Shown here: piece after piece, positions 37,145 through 44,959 of the stretch
Layout: each line of letters starts with the position of its first letter
How positions within the stretch are numbered: position 1 is the first letter of the stretch
Assembly: GCF_003382565.3 (NCBI RefSeq)
Contig: NZ_CP086253.1
Coordinates: 1,364,001 to 1,428,000 of the forward strand
Direction: 5' to 3'
DNA: 64,000 nucleotides
Source: Pectobacterium aquaticum
GTDB taxonomy: Bacteria > Pseudomonadota > Gammaproteobacteria > Enterobacterales > Enterobacteriaceae
Position numbers and translations under genes: made by a program
The notes under the pieces: generated by a model
What the model was told of the DNA's origin: nothing
Database searches by the model: none
The model's input: only the letters and a program-made list of their open reading frames with translations

Positions 37145-37608
37145 CTGTTAATGTTGAAGCATTATTTAATCGAATAGGTAAAACCTACCAAGAGATCTTT
37201 GATGAAGGATTGATCCCTTATAAAACTAAGCCTAAAGGGGATTCAGGCGATCCTGTATTAGATTTAGATATGGTCAAAGAATCTGTTTACTTAGCTTTTC
37301 ATCGCTCATCGAGAAAATTGTTTTGTGTGACACTTACACTCTTTGATGAAGACAGGCCAACACAGCAATTCCCAAATGAGCTTCCTCTTCCTTTTAAGAA
37401 GGAAATGAGCGTCGACTGGATGCATGAAAAATTCGGCATTCCAGAGAAAACCATCCCTTCCAAGGTTATTGGAGGTCTTCAGTTTGGAATGAAGGAAAAG
37501 TATAAGTTAGATGGTTTTCATATACCGTTAGTGATGCAGATAGCTTATACCGAGAAAAATACTGTTGAATCAATAACAGTTATGCCAACAGAAGAAATGG
37601 CGTGGTGA
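37141..37608 (+). CDS. Immunity protein, DUF6392-like, 155 aa
   Basis: The start overlaps the effector stop by 4 bp (ATGA). The product (MTVNVEALFNRIGKTYQEIF, then IPYKTKPKGDSGDPVLDLDM and SVDWMHEKFGIPEKTIPSKV) matches what I know of DUF6392, a family encoded directly after pyocin-S/PAAR nucleases. It is expected to bind and block the C-terminal nuclease of the neighbour in the cytoplasm. The role is inferred from position; the family name is from memory. Confidence 0.75.
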   Translation: MTVNVEALFNRIGKTYQEIFDEGLIPYKTKPKGDSGDPVLDLDMVKESVYLAFHRSSRKLFCVTLTLFDEDRPTQQFPNELPLPFKKEMSVDWMHEKFGIPEKTIPSKVIGGLQFGMKEKYKLDGFHIPLVMQIAYTEKNTVESITVMPTEEMAW

Positions 37609-37678
37609 TTACGGAATTTACATGCCAATATTGAAATAGCAGCACAACAACCTGTGTGCTGCTCAACTTACCACACAA

Positions 37679-37864
37679 TTAAAGCTGTTCTACTGGAATC
37701 ACTTCTGGCGTATGAAAAGTGCGGAATAACAGATCAAGTCGTTCCCAAAGAACGAAGATCAAAATCTCTTTTGCCTTGGGTTCATCCAGTTCAACAACGG
37801 CGTAAATTAATGCCCGACACTGATCGATGATTTCTTCCAGTTCCAGCGGTGTGCTATCGAACAT
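37679..37864 (-). CDS. Small acidic protein, 61 aa
   Basis: GGAGGCTTATC precedes the ATG on the minus strand. The protein is helical and acidic (MFDSTPLELEEIIDQCRALI, then LDEPKAKEILIFVLWERLDL), with an end FHTPEVIPVEQL. There is no signal. It converges on the immunity gene. The next 348 bp (37865-38212) hold no gene that I can support, only a short direct repeat GTTAGTCCTTGT/GTTAGCCCTTGT near 37960 and a hairpin-prone GTGAACC/GGTTCA pair. Confidence 0.5.
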   Translation of the reverse strand: MFDSTPLELEEIIDQCRALIYAVVELDEPKAKEILIFVLWERLDLLFRTFHTPEVIPVEQL

Positions 37865-38716
37865 GATAAGCCTCCGCTGCTGGATATGGCAAAAAAGTAG
37901 TAGCCAGATGCAGATTTTCAGGAAGGGAATAGGTAAACTGACAGACAGCCATAGCGTTAGTCCTTGTAACGTTGAGGTTAGCCCTTGTTTGGTATTGTAA
38001 GTACCTTGCAGGGGCGAAACGGGTTCATAGGTAGTCCTGTATACAGGCGTGAACCTTTCGGCTGCAATTTAAGGCTAGGAATGATGCTAGTCAATTCAAT
38101 TAGTTAGCGCGATATAAGAAAACCCACAACAGGTAATTACCCAGTTTTCAGATCCGCACAATCAGAACTGCGTGAACCGTTGGATGACACAGAGGCTAAT
38201 GTGGAGATGAGCTTATGTATGGTGAGTGCTATTGAGAACAATTCTGTTAACAACATCAATCAATTGCGAAGGCGATTCACACCAGTAATCTACCTTATGT
38301 TGAGATAATTCCTCGTCTGAACCATAACCCCATTTCGCACCGATGGCTAACAACCCGTTCTCATGAGCACTGATAACATCATCTCTTCTGTCTCCAACCA
38401 TAATTGTATTTTTTATGTCAAGATCGTATTTATGGATAAGGTTTGATAAAAGTAGACTTTTATCATCCATACTGCCATCTTCAGACGTACCCGTAATATC
38501 GGTAAATAGCGAACATAGCTTCAAATTAGCTAATATAGATTTTGCAAAACGCTGTCTTTTCGATGTTGCGATAAATAGCTGATGGCCTTCATTTTTTAAC
38601 CTATCAAGATCAGAATGAATTCCTTCGTAGAGGGTGCTATCGTAGAGTCCATACAGAGCATAATGCTCTCGATATATTTTCACGGTTTCTGAGATTCTGT
38701 TATCCCCATAAGGCGC

Positions 38717-39958
38717 AGGGCAAGATCATGAACGTTTTTTGCACAATTCGACGTCAACATTGACCTGACGAGTCGACTATGATCTTATGCTCCTCTTTTG
38801 AGGAGTGACCATGAATTTAGATACCATCAAAGCGCATTTCAGTATCATCCGCGATGAACGACAAAGCGCAAAAGTGGATTACCCACTGTTTGATATTTTG
38901 TTTGCTTCAATCTGCGCAGTGATAGCGGGAGGCCAGGGCTGGACTGACATTCGTGAGTACGTTCTCGGCCATCATGACTGGTTCCTTAAACAGGGCTTAT
39001 TTGAAAAAGGTGTGCCCGTTGATGATACCTTTGCTCGCCTAATTTCAAATATTGAGCCCGCTGAATTCCGCGATTGTTTTCTCGCCTGGATGAAAGCCGT
39101 GCACAAGTTAACCTGTGGTGAAGTCGTCGCTATTGATGGCAAGACTTTGCGCGGCTCTTATGACAGAGACGACAGGCAAAGCACCATCCATATGGTAAGT
39201 GCCTATGCCAGCGCCAACCAACTCGTATTGGGCCAGCTTAAAACTGATGCTAAAAGCAATGAAATCACCGCGATACCCGCGCTGATTCAGATGTTGGACT
39301 TGCGAGGTGCCATCGTGACAATTGATGCGATGGCCTGTCAGACCAAGATTGCCAAGGCGATTACGAGCAAAGGTGGCGACTACTTATTGGCAGTTAAGGG
39401 CAATCAAGGCAAGTTAGCGGCAGCGATACAGGCCGCTTTTACCCCACATCGGCGCGCGCCAATTGACAGGGGCATATCTCAAGTTGAGAAGCAGAAAAGC
39501 CGAGTGGAGGCACGCACTTACCATGTACTGGATGCCAGTGATATGGTTGGGGATTTCTCTGCCTGGCTCGGGCTAACCAGCATAGTCATGGTCGAAAGTT
39601 ACCGCGCAGCAAAAGGCAAAGCGCCAGAGTTGGAGTACCGCTACTACATCAGTTCAGCCAAACTAACCCCAGAGCAGGCCGGAGATGCGATACGGGCCCA
39701 TTGGGGTATCGAGTCCATGCATTGGATTTTAGATGTCAGTATGCGAGAGGATGCTTGCCAGATTTACCGAGAAAACGCCGCAGAAAACTTGGCAGGGTTA
39801 AGGCACATGGCGCTGAACATGCTCAGAGCCGAGCCAACGAAGATTAGCGTACCGATGAAACAAAAACGCTGCATGATGAAACCCGTGTTCTTGGAGCAAG
39901 TTCTTATGGCTGGATTAACGTCAATGGTTAAATGTTGATCACTCATGCGGACGCCCTG
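38717..39958 (+). mobile_element. Second ISAs1-family insertion sequence, complete
   Basis: Left end CAGGGCAAGATCATGAACG and inverted right end CAGGGCGTCCGCATGAGTG bound 1242 bp, flanked by the 10-bp duplication CCATAAGGCG (38707-38716 and 39959-39968). It differs from the copy at 18047 throughout. Confidence 0.9.
38811..39938 (+). CDS. ISAs1-family transposase, 375 aa
   Basis: AGGAG five bases before the ATG at 38811 decides the start (a GTG six bases earlier has no site). Catalytic blocks are EVVAIDGKTLRGSYDRDDRQ, IVTIDAMACQTKIAKAI and HWGIESMHWILDVSMREDAC. Length and motifs are complete and there is no frameshift. It shares much of its sequence with the transposase at 18143 but is clearly a different lineage. 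It has split a HAD phosphatase gene. Confidence 0.92.
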   Translation: MNLDTIKAHFSIIRDERQSAKVDYPLFDILFASICAVIAGGQGWTDIREYVLGHHDWFLKQGLFEKGVPVDDTFARLISNIEPAEFRDCFLAWMKAVHKLTCGEVVAIDGKTLRGSYDRDDRQSTIHMVSAYASANQLVLGQLKTDAKSNEITAIPALIQMLDLRGAIVTIDAMACQTKIAKAITSKGGDYLLAVKGNQGKLAAAIQAAFTPHRRAPIDRGISQVEKQKSRVEARTYHVLDASDMVGDFSAWLGLTSIVMVESYRAAKGKAPELEYRYYISSAKLTPEQAGDAIRAHWGIESMHWILDVSMREDACQIYRENAAENLAGLRHMALNMLRAEPTKISVPMKQKRCMMKPVFLEQVLMAGLTSMVKC

Positions 39959-40205
39959 CCATAAGGCGTAAGTAAAGTGTGCATAATCGTATTCATAGGT
40001 GGGCCAATCAGCGCCGAAATATCAATAGAATCATCAATGATATGTCCTTGCTGGCGTATAGCATAAACCAAACTTGTTCTAATACCCGGTAATGAATCAA
40101 TAATAGTTCCATCCAGATCAAAAATAATGTTCATCCTAATACCTTATTTTTAATAGGAAAATGAGTATAGTAAGTGGTGTTTTTTGGCACCACCGAACGG
40201 GATTG

Positions 40206-40538
40206 TTAACCAATCAAAGCCTTCGCTTTTGCTCTGATGAGTTCTAACTCGTCGATTGTTACTTTACCTTTCTTTGTTGCCTTACGGTTACGCCAGTCTA
40301 CACAAGTAACCTGATCGGCGAGAGCCACGCTTTCACGGTCTCCAGATAATTCGACTTCAAAGTTATATCCTTTGCGTTGTGTTGTGCAGGGGACGCATAA
40401 GCACATTCCGGTCAAATTATTATAAGGAAAAGGGCTAAGAACAACAGCGGGGCGATGTCCTCCCTGTTCATGCCCCACTACTGGATCAAAATCTAACCAG
40501 ATCAAATCGCCGGAATCAGGAACAAAACGAGAAACCAT
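40206..40538 (-). CDS. mazF: MazF-family mRNA interferase toxin, 110 aa
   Basis: PDSGDLIWLDFDPVVGHEQGG followed by HRPAVVLSPFPYNN is the MazF/PemK fold start with the conserved Gly-His-Glu-x-x-Gly-x-Arg-Pro; MCLCVPCTTQRKGYNFEVEL carries the catalytic Thr-Thr-type strand. MazF toxins cut mRNA at short sequence motifs. The start directly follows the antitoxin stop (TAAATGG), so translation is coupled. Full length, no defect seen. It belongs to the ChpB/PemK side of the family. Confidence 0.9.
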   Translation of the reverse strand: MVSRFVPDSGDLIWLDFDPVVGHEQGGHRPAVVLSPFPYNNLTGMCLCVPCTTQRKGYNFEVELSGDRESVALADQVTCVDWRNRKATKKGKVTIDELELIRAKAKALIG

Positions 40539-40790
40539 TTAAAGCAGCTCCTTGCCTACGGGTGCACCAAAATCAACTTTCTCATGGACATGTTCAGGCG
40601 TCATCCCTTCGAGCAACTCATCCAGAGTAAATTGGTATTTGGGCTTTTTCTTGGGGATCAGAGCAATCTCTGTTTCCCTGATCTCCATATCAAAGCTATC
40701 GTTAAACGTCATATCAAACGCTTGCATAACAGATGAGGAAAGACGTATTGCAGGTGAGTTTCCCCATTTTTTAACCGGGACATCGATCAT
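40539..40790 (-). CDS. mazE: MazE-family antitoxin, 83 aa
   Basis: IDVPVKKWGNSPAIRLSSSV is the AbrB/SpoVT-like swapped-hairpin DNA-binding domain of MazE; the acidic C-terminal tail (FTLDELLEGMTPEHVHEK, then VDFGAPVGKELL) wraps the toxin. It binds its own promoter with MazF. Two identical 13-bp palindromes in opposite orientation upstream are the likely operator. It is first in the operon, with no gap to mazF. Confidence 0.9.
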   Translation of the reverse strand: MIDVPVKKWGNSPAIRLSSSVMQAFDMTFNDSFDMEIRETEIALIPKKKPKYQFTLDELLEGMTPEHVHEKVDFGAPVGKELL

Positions 40791-40816
40791 AAAAAATCCT
40801 CATTGAATTGAATGTG

Positions 40817-40863
40817 TCTACAATGTAGAGCATTTAAATGTCAGTGTCAATCTACATTGTAGA
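40817..40863 (-). promoter_or_regulatory. Twin mazEF operators
   Basis: TCTACAATGTAGA (40817-40829) and TCTACATTGTAGA (40851-40863) are exact reverse complements of each other, 34 bp apart. They start 27 bp upstream of the mazE ATG. This is the usual arrangement for conditional cooperativity by a MazE-MazF chain. Confidence 0.75.
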
Positions 40864-41225
40864 TACATAGCAAGATCTGATATTTCTTCAAGACCATCGG
40901 GTTTAAAGAGTTGGTCCGGTAGGCGTTTAAGAGATTGGACGACGCTTAGCTAAATATGAGCAAAATGAAATTCCTTGGTGTGGTAAAGAGCTATTTTGTC
41001 TTTTAGTTCTTCAATCTTTATGTTTACTCTAATGAGATAGCACGGGGATCGACTCCGCTGACTATTTTTACTCATTATTTTTTATTTTAAATTATTGCTA
41101 TTTACTTGCAGGAAACCACTTTGAAAATAAATAAATATTTTAAAATTAAAATAGCGACGATTTGACAGGTTTAAATAAATATATTAATTAATGGTTATCA
41201 TTTTTAATGAAAAAGTGGGGTGGTT

Positions 41226-41375
41226 ATGATTTTAATGGGAGTTTGTTTGGTTATAACAACAATTTATTCAGTTATTATAACAAGAATAATGTCTGGAAGC
41301 TCAGAAGATGCGGATAAAAACATCAAGGTAAGACGTTCATCCTATCTTGATGGTCCATCATCAGGAGTTCTTTAA
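41226..41375 (+). CDS. Small membrane protein, 49 aa
   Basis: GTGGGGTGGTT lies before the ATG. One membrane segment (MILMGVCLVITTIYSVIITR) is followed by a polar tail ending SSYLDGPSSGVL. Its end overlaps the convergent gene at 41361 by 15 bp. The plain topology suggests a small island membrane protein. Function unknown. The preceding stretch 40864-41225 shows nothing else. Confidence 0.45.
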   Translation: MILMGVCLVITTIYSVIITRIMSGSSEDADKNIKVRRSSYLDGPSSGVL

Positions 41376-41693
41376 TTTCCCGACAACAATTGCGCCACGA
41401 GTAACAGAAAATCCCGTATCACCGAGACATTTTTTGTTGCCGTTACTGAGAATTGCATGATTCTGTTCTGACGTACCGAGATTCAGAGGAAGAATGTTCA
41501 CAACCTCATACCCTTCTTCATCGAGTTTATTATAAGTATCTTCAAGTGCTTTGGAAAACTGATCATAATCTGCGAGTCTTGAAGTTGGCAACTCAACAGA
41601 TTTTGTTTTTTTCCACCAGAAATATCCTTCTGTAACTTGATCTTCATATTTACCAATACCAGCGTAAAACCATCGAGTAACAAATTTTTTCAT
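41361..41693 (-). CDS. Hypothetical protein, 110 aa
   Basis: AAAAAGGAATTTTAAATT precedes the ATG. The product starts MKKFVTRWFYAGIGKYEDQV, has a WW pair (GYFWWKKTKSVE), a helix (DQFSKALEDTYNKLDEEGYE) and a C-terminal strand (GFSVTRGAIVVGKLKNS). The pattern is that of a small alpha/beta protein, soluble, on its own. No family recognised. The region downstream is part of a patch of integrase remnants. Confidence 0.55.
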   Translation of the reverse strand: MKKFVTRWFYAGIGKYEDQVTEGYFWWKKTKSVELPTSRLADYDQFSKALEDTYNKLDEEGYEVVNILPLNLGTSEQNHAILSNGNKKCLGDTGFSVTRGAIVVGKLKNS

Positions 41694-41889
41694 AATTTAA
41701 AATTCCTTTTTATCACATTAGTTTTTTCTGCTTTACGAAATTTTTTGTTTGCTGGCACTTTGTTATACGGATTTTCCAGCAGGGGTAGTCCGAAATTTAT
41801 AGTGTCAAATTATGTTCTGAGAAGAATAAAAAAGCCAGAAGGAATAAAATTTTTAGCAAAATAACAGGCCATCCGTGGCCTTTCGCTAT

Positions 41890-42189
41890 TTATCCCTTCT
41901 GCGCAAACTCAAACGGTCTGACCATCCCGTTGCGGTTAACATCCAGAAAATCTGCCCACCATTGCAGCATCAGGCGACGTTGCTCAAGATGTTTAGCCTT
42001 ATGAGTATAGGCAGCGCGAACGTTGTTCTTTTCCATGTGGCTCATTTGAAGCTCTACCACATCTTCAGGCCAGATGCCCGATTCAATCAACGCACTACAC
42101 GCCAGCGTTCGAAAGCCGTGGCCGCACAGATCGGTTTTGGTGTCATAGCCCATTTTGCGCAGTGCCTTGTTGATGGTGTTTTCACTCAT
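41890..42189 (-). pseudogene. C-terminal remnant of a P4-type integrase (first)
   Basis: The frame MSENTINKALRKMGYDTKTD followed by CGHGFRTLACSALIESGIWP and VVELQMSHMEKNNVRAAYTH is the last 100 residues of a P4-like tyrosine integrase: HGFRTLA holds the HxxR box, SHMEKN the second His, and AAYTHKAK the catalytic Tyr. The N-terminal two thirds are missing. It is a scar of an earlier integration at this site. Confidence 0.8.
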
Positions 42190-42332
42190 CGGCTTTATCG
42201 TGTCATAACAATAGATAGGTGTTTGTTATTTATAGAAATATTTTGTGGGATAGCAATAAAGAATGAATGAGAAGGATATGGAAAATTTAACTCGAAAGAT
42301 CTATAGGAAACCCTTACGGTGCTCCCTATAGA

Positions 42333-42503
42333 TTATGCGACATAACGTTTTACAATACGTTTGGTTTCACCAAGTGAACCATTCTGACGTATCTCTTTGA
42401 TCAGCGAAGAGGTCAATTCTTGCTGAAAAGCCTCTACTGCCTTGAGGCGTGCAAGCGCTACATCAGACAGCGCTCTGGTTCTGGGCTTTAACTTCAATGA
42501 CAT
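42333..42503 (-). CDS. Small basic protein, 56 aa, second of a pair
   Basis: AGGAGGGATTGT before the ATG at 42503 is one of the best ribosome binding sites in the island and decides the start. The product MSLKLKPRTRALSDVALARL then EAFQQELTSSLIKEIRQNGS is basic and helical. It starts inside the 3' end of the 169-aa gene (41-bp overlap), so the two are coupled. It could be a toxin-antitoxin or a control pair; neither half is recognised. Confidence 0.5.
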   Translation of the reverse strand: MSLKLKPRTRALSDVALARLKAVEAFQQELTSSLIKEIRQNGSLGETKRIVKRYVA

Positions 42504-42972
42504 ACAATCCCTCCTCTGCCAAGTCACTCCGATAATGAAAGTTTACACCATCTGCATGTTTTTTCAACAATGCATCATAGATAATCGCCAAGCCCTGACG
42601 AAGAGGAACATTAAAAATTATTCTTACATCTCGCTGACGGGAAAAATCTTTAATTACCTCACCAATGCCTTGAAGAAGAAATATTTCACGTTCTTCTTCT
42701 GTATATCTCATGTCAGTATACGTGTCAAATTGAGATCTTTTTTCAGCATTTTTTAAAGCCATAATATCATAAAACTCTACCATGTAGGTTTTGTTTAAAA
42801 TATCCGGTTCAGGATAGATAGATTCAAAATGGTGGTAGAGTTCTTTTATCAGCTTTTTAAAATCGACAAGATATGTGGCCTCCTTCTCATCGCTCTTACA
42901 CACCTTAACGCTGTAGCGAAACTCTTCATCAACTGGCGTTTCTATTTCTAATATTTCAATGGTCGAAATCAT
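42463..42972 (-). CDS. Hypothetical protein, 169 aa, first of a pair
   Basis: The product begins MISTIEILEIETPVDEEFRY and has helical and strand parts (KLIKELYHHFESIYPEPDIL, DVRIIFNVPLRQGLAIIYDA, then LAEEGLYVIEVKAQNQ). It has no signal peptide or membrane segment. Its ribosome binding site is weak (GGA). It is transcribed with the 56-aa gene and is framed by two integrase remnants, so it probably arrived with an earlier element. No family recognised. Confidence 0.5.
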   Translation of the reverse strand: MISTIEILEIETPVDEEFRYSVKVCKSDEKEATYLVDFKKLIKELYHHFESIYPEPDILNKTYMVEFYDIMALKNAEKRSQFDTYTDMRYTEEEREIFLLQGIGEVIKDFSRQRDVRIIFNVPLRQGLAIIYDALLKKHADGVNFHYRSDLAEEGLYVIEVKAQNQSAV

Positions 42973-43078
42973 TCCAATGATTCCATTAAATAATTATTTT
43001 TATACGTGAATAATAATTAAAACTAATTACACCAAGTCATTCTTGACCTTTTAAAACCTATTTCTTCTGAGTAAACTA

Positions 43079-43300
43079 AAGCTGTCTAACCGTATCGTTT
43101 CTGTTAGCATCAAGAAAGTCAACCTGCTATTGCAACATCAGTTAACGATGTTCAAAATATTTTATAGACGGTGCTAACGATAGGTTTCACTTGTCGTTCA
43201 ACACATCTTCCGGCCAGATACTTGATTCAGTTAACATAAAAATCGGTTTTGGTGTCATAGTCCATTTTGCGCAGTGCCTTGTTGATGAATTTTTCATACA
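43079..43300 (-). pseudogene. Second, more decayed integrase remnant
   Basis: The bases align with those of the remnant at 41890-42189, with substitutions and gaps: ACCGTATCGTTTCTGTTAGC matches ACCATCCCGTTGCGGTTAAC, and TTTTGGTGTCATAG...CATTTTGCGCAGTGCCTTGT is almost identical in both. The frame is broken several times. It abuts the complete integrase gene. Confidence 0.8.
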
Positions 43301-43301
43301 G

Positions 43302-44537
43302 TTACTGCACATCCGCAAGTTTAGGCTGTGCCTCCTGCCATTCCTTTGGCTTCTTGTTGATGATATTTTTCTCAAACCACTGAAACCAAACAGGCCAAGC
43401 CTTATCGACCTTTTTCTGAAAGGCTTTTGGTTGGTAAGTTGCCAGAATCTTTGACATTACCATACTGAGGCTATGACCTAACATCAGGTCTACAATAATG
43501 GGATCAATCCCCGCCTCGTTGCTCATCATTGATGCCGTGCTACGTCTCAGGTCGTGAGTTGTAAAATCATTTCCGACGGTTTCGCGTAGTCTGACAGCGG
43601 AATGAGACATCGTGGTATGTCCGATATGTGTCCATATCTGTTTGCTAAGGTTATGCTTTGTCCAAGACCATTCTTCTAACAGACTGATCAGGTAGTCAGG
43701 AAGAGGGTATACACGCTCCTGTTTTGTTTTGGTGCGTTCTGCGGGTAAGGTCCATGTCTTAGCCTTTAAATCTATTTCAGGCCATACCAGCTTTGCTGAT
43801 TCTGATTTGCGAGTACCAAAGACCATAATAAAACGCATCGCTGCATGGGAAGGGGTGTTACCCAAGGAATGCCAGAGTATGCGGTATTGTTCTACGTGTA
43901 GATGGTTATCACGCATTTTGCCAACAACAGCAGCAACCTGCTTTCTGTCGTGGATCTCTGACAATTTTTGCGGAACGTAGACAGGTTGTCCCGGCTGTTG
44001 CCCTTGTATGCCATGCACCTGAAAGGCATATAACATCACCATTTTGATGATCTGGCACATACGATGAGAAGCGTTGCTGACCCCCATAGCCAAAATATGA
44101 GAATAGACATGGTGGTAAGTAAGCTGCTCAGGGTCTACGTTATGCAGGGCTTTACCATGTTTATTCCAGATCGCCTGTCTTCCCGGTTTTGACGGTTTAG
44201 CGCATTTTACTTCCAGCCACTCCTGAACCAGACCATCCATAGTGGTGGGTTTTCCGGTGAGTGTTTTGCTGGGCGCAAAGCCTTGTCTGGTTTTTTGTAC
44301 CTGTTGCAAATGCCATTTTCTGGCATCTTCCAGACTGTAGGCTGGATAGGTGCCTAAAGTAACATCGTTGCTACCCACAATATAACGCCAGCTTTTTGTT
44401 ATCACGCCTGATGGATTTCTTCGGGCAGCAAAGTACAATCCTGTTAATCCGTTGTTGAAGACGATTTCTTTCTTCATTGTCTTACCATCGGGGATGGTGA
44501 AACGCTGGATGTCAGTTTTGGTTTTGAGCATTGGCAT
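43302..44537 (-). CDS. Tyrosine recombinase / island integrase, 411 aa
   Basis: An N-terminal arm-binding domain (FNNGLTGLYFAARRNPSG, WRYIVGSNDVTLGTYPAYSL) precedes the catalytic domain. Active-site residues are visible: Arg in FGTRKSESAKL, HxxR in TTHDLRRSTASM, the second His in MLGHSLS and Tyr in ILATYQPKAF. Length is normal for island integrases. It lies at the right end of the island, reading inward, and would drive excision or integration. No tRNA is seen next to it; its target seems to be the thiMD leader or a site lost in rearrangement. Confidence 0.88.
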   Translation of the reverse strand: MPMLKTKTDIQRFTIPDGKTMKKEIVFNNGLTGLYFAARRNPSGVITKSWRYIVGSNDVTLGTYPAYSLEDARKWHLQQVQKTRQGFAPSKTLTGKPTTMDGLVQEWLEVKCAKPSKPGRQAIWNKHGKALHNVDPEQLTYHHVYSHILAMGVSNASHRMCQIIKMVMLYAFQVHGIQGQQPGQPVYVPQKLSEIHDRKQVAAVVGKMRDNHLHVEQYRILWHSLGNTPSHAAMRFIMVFGTRKSESAKLVWPEIDLKAKTWTLPAERTKTKQERVYPLPDYLISLLEEWSWTKHNLSKQIWTHIGHTTMSHSAVRLRETVGNDFTTHDLRRSTASMMSNEAGIDPIIVDLMLGHSLSMVMSKILATYQPKAFQKKVDKAWPVWFQWFEKNIINKKPKEWQEAQPKLADVQ

Positions 44538-44661
44538 TATCCGGTTTTTTTCACTTCCCTAGTATGTACCTAAATAGCACCAAGATGAATTGAAATATTA
44601 TGAGACATAGTGAACTTTTATATTATTGTTTTAACTTGATTTATAGACTTCACTAAACGTC

Positions 44662-44714
44662 CTGAGATGCTAACTTTTTATTTGATCTGGATAATGCCAG
44701 CGTAGGGAAGTCAC
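44662..44714 (+). promoter_or_regulatory. Truncated TPP riboswitch (3' half)
   Basis: GATCTGGATAATGCCAGCGT followed by AGGGAAGTCACGG is the conserved P4/P5 half of the thiM-type TPP riboswitch. CTGAGA (44662-44667) sits at the usual 16-base distance before GATCTGG. The 5' half (the ACTCGGGGTGC strand) and the ATACCC...ACCT between are not recognisable. The aptamer therefore cannot fold normally and thiamine control of thiD is probably lost. Confidence 0.8.
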
Positions 44715-44761
44715 GGTATGCCCACTGGTTGCCGCCTTCTTCCACGCCGGTTGGGAGACCT

Positions 44762-44959
44762 ATGAACACGCGACCCGCCGACTTTTCTGCCGCTCAGGCA
44801 GTAACATCACTTACTCAATTCCGTTCTGCGTCGCCGACAATGGTGGTCGATCCCGAAGAAGCCGCGCAGTTCAGCGTGGTGGCCGATGCACTGCTGATTA
44901 ATGGCGGAACGCTGGAACGCACGCGTGCCGAGGCGATGCGCGCGGAGGATCTGGCATGA
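44762..44959 (+). pseudogene. thiM: thiM (hydroxyethylthiazole kinase) remnant, 65 codons
   Basis: The start MNTRPADFSAAQAVTSLTQF followed by RSASP is typical of ThiM, but the frame then jumps to TMVVDPEEAAQFSVVADALL and INGGTLERTRAEAMR, skipping the LVHCLTN-type block, and ends at once in AEDLA, which I take as the normal C-terminus. Some 200 residues are missing. Both joins are in frame and at short direct repeats (SASP/NASP, MR/LR in the protein), so slippage deletion is likely. The stop still overlaps thiD by 4 bp, keeping coupling. ThiM normally phosphorylates hydroxyethylthiazole; this product cannot. Confidence 0.75.

Larger units (their letters stand above)
38213..40134 (-). pseudogene. 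HAD-family phosphatase (Gph-like) gene split by ISAs1 and frameshifted
   Basis: The N-terminal part (40134 to 39959) starts MNIIFDLDGTIIDSLPGIRT with the DxDGT nucleophile motif. The C-terminal part (to 38213) has ATSKRQRFAK, DKSLLLSNLI and MVGDRRDDVISAHENGLLAI, motifs II-IV of a haloacid dehalogenase hydrolase of the phosphoglycolate phosphatase group. Removing the ISAs1 and one 10-bp duplication leaves a one-base frame difference; dropping one T of the TTT at 38700-38702 would give PYGDNRISETVKIYREHY, the expected join. So the gene is doubly broken, or the extra base is a sequencing error. Confidence 0.82.

Noticed and set aside
44538..44728. tRNA gene as integration target next to the integrase
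   Set aside because: No cloverleaf can be drawn in this gap; the conserved bases are those of the TPP riboswitch.
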